Shown in pieces: positions 9,460-17,595 of a stretch of DNA of 64,000 nucleotides. This DNA is from Acidobacteriota bacterium (lineage in GTDB: Bacteria > Acidobacteriota > Blastocatellia > Pyrinomonadales > Pyrinomonadaceae): positions 496,001 through 560,000 of the forward strand of contig JADJBB010000004.1 in assembly GCA_016703965.1 (NCBI GenBank), in the 5' to 3' direction. The notes below the pieces were generated by a model, which was not told the origin of the DNA, did not search any database, and saw only the letters and a program-made list of their open reading frames with translations. Every line of letters starts with the position of its first letter. The first letter of the stretch is position 1. The position numbers and the translations under genes were made by a program.

Positions 9460-10866
9460 TTACAATAACGAATCAGTTAACTTCCCACCTATCTTTACGT
9501 TTTTCAGTTTAATGCCTCTGACGTTTTTGACGATGCTCGGATTCTTCATCTCTCCGATCGTGCAATTGCTGATAGAGACATCGTATATCGGAGCATTATC
9601 GAGGCCTTGCAGATCCGCTACACGATTGCCGGATGTGCATGTCAGCCCGTCGATCTGCAGGTTTCGCATGACGGGAATGTACTCGCCCTTCGCTCCCTCC
9701 TCATAATTAAAGTCGATCTCGATCACTGCTCGCGAAACCTGGCCGACGACGTTGTTCTTATAATAAAAGTTTTCGAGTTTACCGCCGCGCGAAGCATTAT
9801 TTTTGACGCGAATGGCGGTCCAGAGATCGGGGCTGTCGAGCTTGTTATCGTGAGCGAAGAGGTTTCGCACGCCGCCCGAGATCTCGCTGCCGACCGTAAT
9901 TCCGCCGTGGCCGTCACGCATCGTACAATTGCGGACGATTATATTCTCGGTCGGAACATTGAGCCGGCGTCCGTCATTATTGCGCCCTGATTTGATAGCG
10001 ATGCAATCGTCGCCGGTATCAAAAAAGCAATTGTCGATCAGAACGTCCTTGCATGATTCCGGGTCGCAGCCATCGTTGTTCGGGCCGTGCGACGAAATGT
10101 TCAAATTTCGAACTATGACGTTTTCGCACAGAACCGGATGAACTTCCCACATTGGTGAATCGACGATCTTCACGCCCTCGATGAGAACATTTTTACACTT
10201 ATACGGCTGTATGAACTGAGGCCGCAGATAGTGTTTTTCGCCAAAGACGCGTTCGGCTAACGGCACGTTCCGCGTCATCATATCGTAAAGTTTGTCGCGG
10301 TCTGGTTTTTGGCTGATCTTTGCCGGGTCGCCGCCGTAACGCGGGTTGCCGTGCCATTTCCAAAAGAAGGATTTGCCCTGTCCGTCAAGCGTTCCTTCGC
10401 CCGTGATGCCAATATTCGTTTGCTCGTAAGCGTAGATGAACGGCGACAGATGCATCAGCTCCATGCCTTCCCAGCGGGTGTGGACGACCGGTAGATACGC
10501 TTTCGGGTCCATCGAGAATTTAATCGTCGCACCTTTTGAAACGTACAAATTTACGTTCGATTTCAGCTGGATCGCACCTGTTAAAAACTCGCCCGCCGGC
10601 ACGACGACGCGGCCGCCGCCGGCTTTTGAACAGGCGTCGATCGTCTTGTTGATCGCCTCGCGGCAGTCGAATTGCCCGCCTGCTTTCGCACCGTACTTGA
10701 GGATATCGAAATCCTTCTTCTTAAAGGTCGGCGGTTTTATACGAGCGAGGATCTTTGGATATTCAGTCTTCCACGGATCTGCCTGTCCAAAGGACATTGT
10801 CGGAAAGATGGCAATTCCCGCCGCTCCGATCGCAAACGTTTTGATAAATTCTCGTCTGTTGTGCAT
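9460..10866 (-). CDS. GH28 polygalacturonase, Tat-exported
   Basis: A right-handed beta-helix glycosidase cleaving alpha-1,4-galacturonan or rhamnogalacturonan. Tat-like leader (NRREFIK, residues 3-9). GH28 active-site signatures are all present: NND/G at 263-266, Asp286-Asp287 in 'TGDDCIAIKSG', Gly-His-Gly at 319-321, and the R-x-K motif at 353-355. The length of 468 aa is normal. It lies 6 bp from both neighbours' ends, so it is likely cotranscribed with the pectin esterase/lyase upstream and the oxidoreductase downstream. Confidence 0.93.
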   Translation of the reverse strand: MHNRREFIKTFAIGAAGIAIFPTMSFGQADPWKTEYPKILARIKPPTFKKKDFDILKYGAKAGGQFDCREAINKTIDACSKAGGGRVVVPAGEFLTGAIQLKSNVNLYVSKGATIKFSMDPKAYLPVVHTRWEGMELMHLSPFIYAYEQTNIGITGEGTLDGQGKSFFWKWHGNPRYGGDPAKISQKPDRDKLYDMMTRNVPLAERVFGEKHYLRPQFIQPYKCKNVLIEGVKIVDSPMWEVHPVLCENVIVRNLNISSHGPNNDGCDPESCKDVLIDNCFFDTGDDCIAIKSGRNNDGRRLNVPTENIIVRNCTMRDGHGGITVGSEISGGVRNLFAHDNKLDSPDLWTAIRVKNNASRGGKLENFYYKNNVVGQVSRAVIEIDFNYEEGAKGEYIPVMRNLQIDGLTCTSGNRVADLQGLDNAPIYDVSISNCTIGEMKNPSIVKNVRGIKLKNVKIGGKLTDSLL

Positions 10867-10872
10867 AAAGAT

Positions 10873-12882
10873 CTATTTCGCCTGTTTTGCCTTCCACTTC
10901 GGATACTCGATCTCGATCAGATTTCGCGGGTTTTCGATGTACCAGGCGTAACCGTTGCGGCGTTCTGCTTCGATCTGTGCGACGTCGTATTTGATCACGG
11001 AATCGCGCCCGATAAAGATCGGCTTCATTGTTTCAAATTCGTAAAACCTAGCCCAGATCGGCTTCGCGGCTTTGTCCGGAACGACCACATTATTTCCGTT
11101 GACGCGTTCCCATTTGATGCCTGTCAGCTTCGTGGATTCGAACCACTTTATCGCCGCCTCGATCGCCGCCGTGATCTCGGGCGTTTGTTTTTCGGCCATA
11201 AGGTACCGCACGATGCCAACGCTTTCGCTCGACGTCAGACACGGCGGTTCGAATTTACGTGCCCACGCCGGTTTCAGCGTTACTTCGTCGTATTGCTGCA
11301 CCCAAACGGTCTTTTTCCCGCCGATCTCGACCTGAAGTTTGAGGATCAGCGGCAGCGCTTTGGCGGCGGCGGCGGCGGCTTTTGCGCGGCGGCCTTCGTC
11401 GACGAATTTGTAATCATCCTTCGCATTGCCAATATCGCGGAGCACGGTCAGCACGCCGATCATCGCGTCGTCGTTGAATGTAATGTGCGTATAGTAACCT
11501 CTTTTCAGCGGAAAGAACTGCGGAAATCCACCGTTCTCATACTGCGACGAGAGGAGATAATCCAGGCCTTTGTTGAATGATTCCTTGTACTTCGGAAAAT
11601 TGGTCGGCGGCGACGTTTTCAGGAGGCTCGCGGTGATCAGTTTCCCAAGATAAGCGACCTGCGTGTAGCTCGTCCGATTGTCGATCGTGGTCTCGCTGAT
11701 GTCGGCGCGTTTCGCGAGTAAAGCATTCTTTTCGGCCTGCGTCAGCATCGCGGCGTGATCGGAATTTTTTTCCCAGCCGCCGTTGTCCTTCTGATAAACG
11801 AGCAATTGATCGCCGATCCTCGCGGCCTCGTCGGTCTGATACCACAGAGCAGGCATTTTCAGAATATCGCCGCCCCACTGAACGAGCCGCCAATCGGGCT
11901 TTGTTTTTTCCAGCCACGAATCGTTCGCCGTTTTCGGATTCCATCCGTCTTTGCCTTTAAGAAAGTTCTCGGCTGAAAACGCTGTGGCTTCGGCGTCAGT
12001 CAATTGATGCGACCATTTCACCCGTGCCGCGTCGTTGGCGCCTTTTCCGGTCGATTTATATTCGGCGAAGTATGCGGTCTTTTCGCGTTCCGGCTGCCAG
12101 TGATGCCAGCCTTCGGGCTTGATGTGCTCGCCCATTTCTGTATTGAGAAAAACCGTGCGGCCATAATCACGCCACGGGCGGCCGAGAAACACGCCTTTTT
12201 CCGTGTTTTCGGCAGTGAGACGGCATTTATTGAAAACGAATCCGGCAGGTTCAGTTGCGGCAAAACGCATCGGCGCGGTCAAATATCCGTCGCCTTTACT
12301 GCGTATCTCGCAGTTTTCGAAGACCGCCGCAGCCTGGCCGAATATGAAATCGACCGTGCCCTCGATATAGCTGTCTGTGTAATACTGACGGCCGTTCTTT
12401 GCGTAAAGCGTGTCCTGCCAGCCGAGGAAACGGCACTTCTTAAAGACCGCACGATCCGCTTCGACCAAAAGCGCCACCGCCTGGCCGCCTGCGGGCGAAG
12501 GCTTGCCGAAGGAATTTTCGAACGTAATATTCTCAGCGTAAAAATCGTGCCCGCCGATATAGGTCGCATACGCCGCGGATGTCGAACCGGCATCTTTGTT
12601 GGAGATCTTGAAGGAAAGTATCGTTTTCGCTGCATCCGTGCCGATAAACGATACGTAAGGCTTGTTGGCGGGAACGCGGATCTGTTCCTGATATGTCCCG
12701 GATTTGATGGCGATCACAAACCTCTTTGCGTTGTTTTCCGGAACCTTGTTGATCGCTTCCTGAACGGTCTTAAAATTCCCGGTTCCATCTGCGGCAACGG
12801 TAAGATCGGGCTTCTGCCCAAAAGCGGCTTGTGCCGCGAGGACAACAAACAATAAGAGGTTTACAAATACTGCTTTCTTCAT
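10873..12882 (-). CDS. Bifunctional pectin methylesterase (CE8) - pectate lyase (PL10)
   Basis: Signal peptide 1-22. Residues about 25-320 form a CE8 pectinesterase with the family residues Gln156-Asp157 (GWQDTLY), Asp178 (VDFIFG) and Arg235/Trp237 (LGRPWR). Residues about 335-665 form a PL10 pectate lyase (WYQTDEAARIGDQLLVYQKDNGGWEKN onward, FETMKPIFIGRDSVIKYD near the end). One polypeptide could demethylate homogalacturonan and then cleave it by beta-elimination. It is the first enzyme gene after the receptor, separated from it by a strong terminator hairpin, so it may have its own promoter or depend on read-through. Confidence 0.92.
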   Translation of the reverse strand: MKKAVFVNLLLFVVLAAQAAFGQKPDLTVAADGTGNFKTVQEAINKVPENNAKRFVIAIKSGTYQEQIRVPANKPYVSFIGTDAAKTILSFKISNKDAGSTSAAYATYIGGHDFYAENITFENSFGKPSPAGGQAVALLVEADRAVFKKCRFLGWQDTLYAKNGRQYYTDSYIEGTVDFIFGQAAAVFENCEIRSKGDGYLTAPMRFAATEPAGFVFNKCRLTAENTEKGVFLGRPWRDYGRTVFLNTEMGEHIKPEGWHHWQPEREKTAYFAEYKSTGKGANDAARVKWSHQLTDAEATAFSAENFLKGKDGWNPKTANDSWLEKTKPDWRLVQWGGDILKMPALWYQTDEAARIGDQLLVYQKDNGGWEKNSDHAAMLTQAEKNALLAKRADISETTIDNRTSYTQVAYLGKLITASLLKTSPPTNFPKYKESFNKGLDYLLSSQYENGGFPQFFPLKRGYYTHITFNDDAMIGVLTVLRDIGNAKDDYKFVDEGRRAKAAAAAAKALPLILKLQVEIGGKKTVWVQQYDEVTLKPAWARKFEPPCLTSSESVGIVRYLMAEKQTPEITAAIEAAIKWFESTKLTGIKWERVNGNNVVVPDKAAKPIWARFYEFETMKPIFIGRDSVIKYDVAQIEAERRNGYAWYIENPRNLIEIEYPKWKAKQAK

Positions 12883-12982
12883 TTAGCGCCGCGGCCCCCT
12901 ATTTCAGGTCGGGCAGATGCCTGCACGATTTCGATACCGTTTAAGGTTCGACGGTTGTTCAAAAAAACCGGATCTTTACAGG

Positions 12983-13028
12983 AAAAATGCGCCGCACAAG
13001 TAAAAAACAAAACTACCTGTGCGGCGCA
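12983..13028 (-). terminator. Rho-independent terminator after the TonB receptor gene
   Basis: A perfect 11-bp stem (TGCGCCGCACA at 12988-12998, complement at 13018-13028) with a 19-nt loop, followed on the minus strand by a T5 run. It begins 33 bp beyond the receptor stop codon and would separate or attenuate transcription into the pectinase genes. Confidence 0.85.
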
Positions 13029-13060
13029 CTATCCACATTCGATCGATCGGGAGCGTCGAC

Positions 13061-16000
13061 TTAGAAGGTAAATCTCGCACCGAGCTGAATGTCTCTCGGC
13101 AGATTTCTCTGTGCGTTGACCAGGCCGAACGTCGAGGTCGAGCCGGTCGAAGGCGTCAGATTCAAACCTGTGAAATTGACCCAATTCATTACGTTGATGC
13201 CTTCGACGCGTACCTGCAGCTTCATTCCCTCACGGATCTTGAAGTTCTTGGTCAGGCCCGCATCAAATTTCTGGAAGTACTGATTCCGGAAATTATCCAG
13301 CACGTACGGCATGTTACGCAGAACGTTCTGCGACGACGTAGCATAGTTACCGCCGAATGCCGGAACGGTCAGGGCACCTGTCGTCGGATTCGTCAGGAAG
13401 AATCCGGCAGTATCGAACGCCGGAATATCAACGCCGTAACGGCGGCCCTGATCGTCATACTGTCCGAGCTTGTTCGTCAGATTCTTCGGATCACCGTTGT
13501 AATACACATTCGGAAGAACAAGCGGTTCGCCGCTCTGCCGTTCGTATATCGCCTGCAGCTGCCATCCGCCCAGGAAGCCATCGACCCAGCCATTCCAGTT
13601 ACTGCCGAATGAACGGTTCTTACCGAACGGAAGCTCATAGATGCCTGAGAAGGTAAAGCGGTGCGGGCGGCTGTTGGTCGAGATCGAATCCGACAATTCA
13701 AGATCCTGCGGATTCAGGCGACGCGTCTTCTCGTGGTCATAAGCGTAGGTGTAGGTCGCGTTGAGCGATAATCCCTTCGAATAACGCTTGACCGCTTGAA
13801 TCTGCAACGAAGCGTAATCGCTCGTGCCGTTATATTCCGTCGTTACCAGATCCTGGAACTGCGGATTTGCGGTTATCAAACGATAGCGGGCGAGTGTATT
13901 TCCATTCCACGTGGCGTTGGTCGGGACCAAACCACGGAACGGATTTGCAACTGTCGTGGTCAGGAAGGTGCTAACCGTTGAGATCGCGGTCGAGATCGTA
14001 TTGAAATCAGTCACTCCGGCCAAGTTATTCAAATACTGGGTCGGCACATAGTTAAGCTGACGCAGGACCGGAAGGTCGTATCCGTGTGAATAGACCAATG
14101 TTGCCTCAAAACCGATCTGACCCGGAAGTTCACGCTGAACACCCAAAATAGCTCGTGCGGAATTGCCGTTCTTGCGGCGTCCGTTAGGCAGAACCGATGC
14201 GGTCGGCCCTGTACCGCCGACGCTTCCAAGCGTGCTGCCAATCGAAGTAACGAGGCCCAGCGACGAACCGGTTGCGGGATTCAAACCGCCCGGGAAAGGA
14301 TTGTTGAGCGTGCCCGTGAAGGTCAGGCCGTTGTCGCTCGACGCGAGAAACGTCGTGGACGGTGTGAAACCGGTCTGGACCAGCGAAGCCGTGATGCCCG
14401 AAAGCTGGAATGGTGCAGTGAATATTCCAAATCCGCCGCGGATGACGGTCTTAGAATTTAAGGAATACGAAGCACCGATGCGGGGCTGGATGTTGTTCAC
14501 ATCCATCTTCTGCTGCGGAGCATCGCCGCTATCGGCAAAGATCAATCCGCCGACCAGGTTCTGAAAAGCTGTCGCTGGAATACCGAGAGGAACGTTTGCA
14601 TTGTAGTTTGCCAATGCTGCCGGCCCGAGCGGGTTAGCGACGGTTGCATTGTAACCGGTCACGATCTTGCCGAATTCTTCTCTGACTGCCGGTTCCAACT
14701 CATATCTCAAACCAAGATTCAGTGTCAGATTCTGCGTAACACGCCAGTCGTCCTGAATGAACCACCCCTGATAATTGGAGTGAACGTCATACGAAACGCC
14801 CTGATCCAGGGTACCGCTCGTAGTGATGCCCAGCAGGTAAGAAGCAAGGTCGCGGCCGACCGCACCAGCTCCGTTGATCGACGAGTTAGTCGTGATCAGG
14901 CTGCCCGACGAGGCTTGGGTCGTATATGTTCCGGTCGTCGTGAAGTTACCTGCATTATTTCCGTTCGTGATACGTCCTTCACCCAAACGGCGGAAATCGT
15001 AACCGTATCTGAACGTGTGATCGCCAACAATATGAGTAAATGCAGGCTGGATCGACAACTCCCTGAATGTACGCGTCAGGCCTTCATTATAGTCAGAACG
15101 CTGCGGGCCGAACGTGTCGTAATTCGTGAAATTAAAACGCGAGACTATCGTCGAATTCGTGATCGCCGCAATTCCGGTAAAGCCAAGTGCTGCAGCCGAT
15201 TTCGGATTTGCCGGAACACGATCCTGCTTAAAGCTGTTGTAGTTACCGCGAAGGTCGAATATTAGATTCGAAGCGAGAGTCGCGGTATAACCGACGCTGC
15301 CGCCTTTGTTGATGCGGTATTCGAATCCGCGGGTGAATGCGTCCGGCGTTTCGAGGAAATTGAACTTGTCGTCGTACTGTGTGCTCCAAAACGCTTTACC
15401 GAAGATCCGCTGACTGTCGCTGATATTGTGATCGATACGCGTCAGGAATGTTTTGTACGGAAGAATGTTGGTGTTGTTTGAAAAGAAGTTCCTGGTAGTT
15501 CCAGGCAAGTTCGGCAGCGGATAAAGCTTGAGGAAATTCATCGCAGCGGCATTTATACGTGCCGTCGGAATGATATTGCCTGCAAACGGAGTGCGGCAGA
15601 TCGTCGTTCCGGTCGGGCTCGCCGCACATGTCGAACTGGCGCGGAAGGCAGTTGCCGGATCGTAGATCAAAATGCCTGAAGCGAGAAGCTCAGAAAAATC
15701 CCCGGTACGCATCTTCGCCGTCGGAACGCTGAAAAGCGCCGGAGCGGGAACGCGATTGTACTGCTTCTCATACGACGCCATGAAGAACGTCTTATCCTTA
15801 ACGATCGGCCCGTTGACCTGGCCGCCGTAGCGGTAATAGTGACGGCTCGGGCGTTCAACACCGGCCTTGTTGCTAAAGAAGTTATTAGCCGTTAATTTCG
15901 TACTGCGGTCGAAATATGATCCGGCACCGTGAAACTTGTTCGTGCCGTTCTTGACCGCTACGTTGACCGTTGAACCGGCAGTGAATCCATTTTGAGCGTC

Positions 16001-16693
16001 GAAGCTGCTGGTCTGGATCTTGAACTGCGAAACAGCATCTGACGGCGGTGTGTAAGCCACCGATCCGTCGAAACCAAGATTTGGCGAGCCGTCGAGTGTG
16101 ATCTGGTTACCGCCCACGCCATTTGTACGAAACGCCGCGAGGTTGCCGTTCGAGGTCGGTCCGGTGAACAAAGGGTTTCCCGTATAAGCCACGCCCGGTG
16201 CCTGAAGGGCCAGGTTGTAGGCAGCACCCTCAGAAAGCGGAAGTTCTTCGATCTGCTTTGCCGTAACTACCGTTCCGGTCGTGACCGATCCTTTCTCGAT
16301 CAGTTCGTTATCGGCAACGATGTTCACCTGCTCCGATTCGGTTCCGATCTCGAGTTGAATATCGACCGATAGACGATCGCCGACATTCAGGGCGACCGCG
16401 TCGCGAAACGATTTCTTGAACCCGCCGCCGCTCACCGTGATCGAGTATTTACCCGGATTGAGAAGAGGCGCGACATACGCTCCCTCATCATTTGTGGCCA
16501 GCGTGGTGGAGATATTCGTATCGACATTCCTTATGACGACGGTAGCGTTGGGCACAACGGCTCCATTCGGGTCGGTCACTACACCAGTGATCGTACCGCG
16601 AAATTCCTGCGCCATTGCCGCCGACACAAACATCAATAATGCGAAAACAAATGCACCGAAAATACTCGATCTGCTGTTCAAACTTCTTTTCAT
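13061..16693 (-). CDS. Oar-type TonB-dependent outer-membrane receptor
   Basis: A 1210-residue outer-membrane protein. Signal peptide 1-28; carboxypeptidase-regulatory-like Ig domain about 29-115 (GVVTDPNGAVVPNATVVIRN...); plug domain about 130-240; then a large beta-barrel ending in a C-terminal aromatic (GARFTF). This architecture is abundant in Acidobacteriota, where such receptors stand without SusD partners. From its place at the head of the pectin gene series, with a uronate-type operator upstream, it most likely imports pectin oligosaccharides. A TonB box was not recognised. Confidence 0.9.
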   Translation of the reverse strand: MKRSLNSRSSIFGAFVFALLMFVSAAMAQEFRGTITGVVTDPNGAVVPNATVVIRNVDTNISTTLATNDEGAYVAPLLNPGKYSITVSGGGFKKSFRDAVALNVGDRLSVDIQLEIGTESEQVNIVADNELIEKGSVTTGTVVTAKQIEELPLSEGAAYNLALQAPGVAYTGNPLFTGPTSNGNLAAFRTNGVGGNQITLDGSPNLGFDGSVAYTPPSDAVSQFKIQTSSFDAQNGFTAGSTVNVAVKNGTNKFHGAGSYFDRSTKLTANNFFSNKAGVERPSRHYYRYGGQVNGPIVKDKTFFMASYEKQYNRVPAPALFSVPTAKMRTGDFSELLASGILIYDPATAFRASSTCAASPTGTTICRTPFAGNIIPTARINAAAMNFLKLYPLPNLPGTTRNFFSNNTNILPYKTFLTRIDHNISDSQRIFGKAFWSTQYDDKFNFLETPDAFTRGFEYRINKGGSVGYTATLASNLIFDLRGNYNSFKQDRVPANPKSAAALGFTGIAAITNSTIVSRFNFTNYDTFGPQRSDYNEGLTRTFRELSIQPAFTHIVGDHTFRYGYDFRRLGEGRITNGNNAGNFTTTGTYTTQASSGSLITTNSSINGAGAVGRDLASYLLGITTSGTLDQGVSYDVHSNYQGWFIQDDWRVTQNLTLNLGLRYELEPAVREEFGKIVTGYNATVANPLGPAALANYNANVPLGIPATAFQNLVGGLIFADSGDAPQQKMDVNNIQPRIGASYSLNSKTVIRGGFGIFTAPFQLSGITASLVQTGFTPSTTFLASSDNGLTFTGTLNNPFPGGLNPATGSSLGLVTSIGSTLGSVGGTGPTASVLPNGRRKNGNSARAILGVQRELPGQIGFEATLVYSHGYDLPVLRQLNYVPTQYLNNLAGVTDFNTISTAISTVSTFLTTTVANPFRGLVPTNATWNGNTLARYRLITANPQFQDLVTTEYNGTSDYASLQIQAVKRYSKGLSLNATYTYAYDHEKTRRLNPQDLELSDSISTNSRPHRFTFSGIYELPFGKNRSFGSNWNGWVDGFLGGWQLQAIYERQSGEPLVLPNVYYNGDPKNLTNKLGQYDDQGRRYGVDIPAFDTAGFFLTNPTTGALTVPAFGGNYATSSQNVLRNMPYVLDNFRNQYFQKFDAGLTKNFKIREGMKLQVRVEGINVMNWVNFTGLNLTPSTGSTSTFGLVNAQRNLPRDIQLGARFTF

Positions 16694-16784
16694 AGCTCTA
16701 AATCCTTAATTGTTATGGGCGTTTTATTTCTCTGCTTCTCTCGACCCGATCGTTAGATCAACGATACTCTGAGGCCCAAATTCG

Positions 16785-16801
16785 AATTGGTAACACCAAT
16801 T
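16785..16801. promoter_or_regulatory. FadR/GntR-family operator (AATTGGTAACACCAATT)
   Basis: A perfect inverted repeat, AATTGGT-aac-ACCAATT, 84 bp upstream of the receptor start. It matches the known FadR-branch consensus TNGTNNNACNA and resembles the E. coli UxuR/ExuR boxes. The locus encodes one FadR-type regulator (3045-3806), the likely ligand. It would lie about 80-100 nt downstream of the candidate promoter, fitting a roadblock, or next to an unrecognised promoter. Confidence 0.7.
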
Positions 16802-16888
16802 AAACTGCATTCAAACTTTCAACTCGAACCCAAAAAGGCTGCCTTACAGCATAAATGTTCGATAATACTTAAGTCGGAAAGCAAAAGT

Positions 16889-16917
16889 ATTATGACCAAG
16901 GCTCATTTTGTTGTCAA
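16889..16917 (-). promoter_or_regulatory. Candidate sigma70-type promoter for the receptor gene
   Basis: On the minus strand TTGACA (16917-16912) is followed after 17 bp by CATAAT (16894-16889). Transcription would begin near 16882 and give a leader of about 190 nt. The element lies between the perfect operator and the degenerate site at 16950. Confidence 0.55.
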
Positions 16918-16949
16918 GGTTATTTTGACCAATTGAGATAAAAATGAAT

Positions 16950-16966
16950 TATGGGTTTTACCAATT
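16950..16966. promoter_or_regulatory. Second, degenerate GntR-type operator
   Basis: TATGGGT-ttt-ACCAATT keeps the right arm of the 16785 site exactly and most of the left arm. A further isolated ACCAATT half-site lies at 16928-16934. The clustering of three related half or full sites around one promoter supports cooperative or looped repression. Confidence 0.4.
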
Positions 16967-16969
16967 GAG

Positions 16970-17233
16970 CTACTGGAGCACGTGACTGGAGCGGGGCGTA
17001 CCGAGCTTCAGTAGCAGAAATTCCTAAGTCTGCTTAGCAGACGCAATTGCTTTTAGCTACAGGTGAAGCAAAGCGGAACCTGTAGGAAACTCCCCCCAAA
17101 AGCTATCGAGCGTGTGAAACACGCGGGCACGTTCCGCATGCTTCGCAAGCTTTATTGGATTCGGTTTTCCTCTTTACACATTCCGGCTTTCGCCGCCATG
17201 TGTAGCTAACATAATTTAGCGTGTTTCACACGC
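16970..17233. repeat. Cluster of short hairpins in the intergenic region
   Basis: Six short inverted repeats lie in a row: 16970-17014 (10-nt arms, one mismatch), 17028-17042, 17057-17085 (CTACAGGT arms), 17110-17124 (GCGTGTGAAACACGC), 17176-17203 and 17219-17233. The fourth and sixth are exact reverse complements of one another, so they also form arms of a larger fold. No coding frame is apparent. The stretch could be a structured RNA or a decayed mobile repeat; its function is unknown. Confidence 0.55.
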
Positions 17234-17288
17234 CCGATCAGGATCAATTTTCTTTGACATGGTCCGCGATTGAGAGAATCTGCGGCGA

Positions 17289-17527
17289 CCTTTGACCAAT
17301 CTGCCAGATCACTCTACCAAACTGTGCAAAGCAGCTGAAAATGGGGTGATTTACCTCTACCAATCACAAGGCCGTTTTGCGCCCCGGAAGCGGCCGCCTG
17401 ATCGACGAAAGACAGTATTTACGGGCATCGCAGCCTTCATGTCCGAAAAAGTGTGAAACGATTCACACTTTTTATTGGGCAATTTTTGGTAAAGATAGGT
17501 GAAAAGTGAAAAAACACAAAAATACCT
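17289..17527 (-). repeat. Dispersed 3'-flanking repeat, copy 1
   Basis: About 235 bp sharing ordered conserved blocks with 60013-60250 in inverted orientation. The blocks include CCTTTGACC, TCTACCAA (twice), CAGTATTTA, a palindromic block around GTGTGAA..TTCACAC (17446-17473), TTTTTGGTAAAG and GAAAAAACACAAAAAT. Relative to the gene that ends before it (the decahaem gene here, the sigma54 regulator for copy 2) both copies have the same orientation. No protein is conserved between the copies, so this is a nucleotide element. Confidence 0.75.
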
Positions 17528-17539
17528 CTTCCGAACACT

Positions 17540-17565
17540 AAAAAAGGCTGCCTTTTCAGACAGCC
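17540..17565 (-). terminator. Rho-independent terminator after the decahaem gene
   Basis: On the minus strand GGCTGTC-TGAAAA-GGCAGCC (one wobble pair) is followed by T6. It lies 30 bp past the decahaem stop codon and just before repeat copy 1. Confidence 0.85.
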
Positions 17566-17595
17566 CCATTCGGTTATGTTAAAAGGAAAAGACGC

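Noticed and set aside
16955..16980. tRNA-like D-arm (TAGCTCAATTGGT on the minus strand)
   Set aside because: The downstream part lacks a matching D-stem, anticodon arm and T-arm; the sequence is better explained as a GntR-type half-site cluster.
17357..17569. 70-codon minus-strand frame over the terminator and repeat copy 1
   Set aside because: It covers a terminator hairpin, and the second repeat copy does not preserve the frame.
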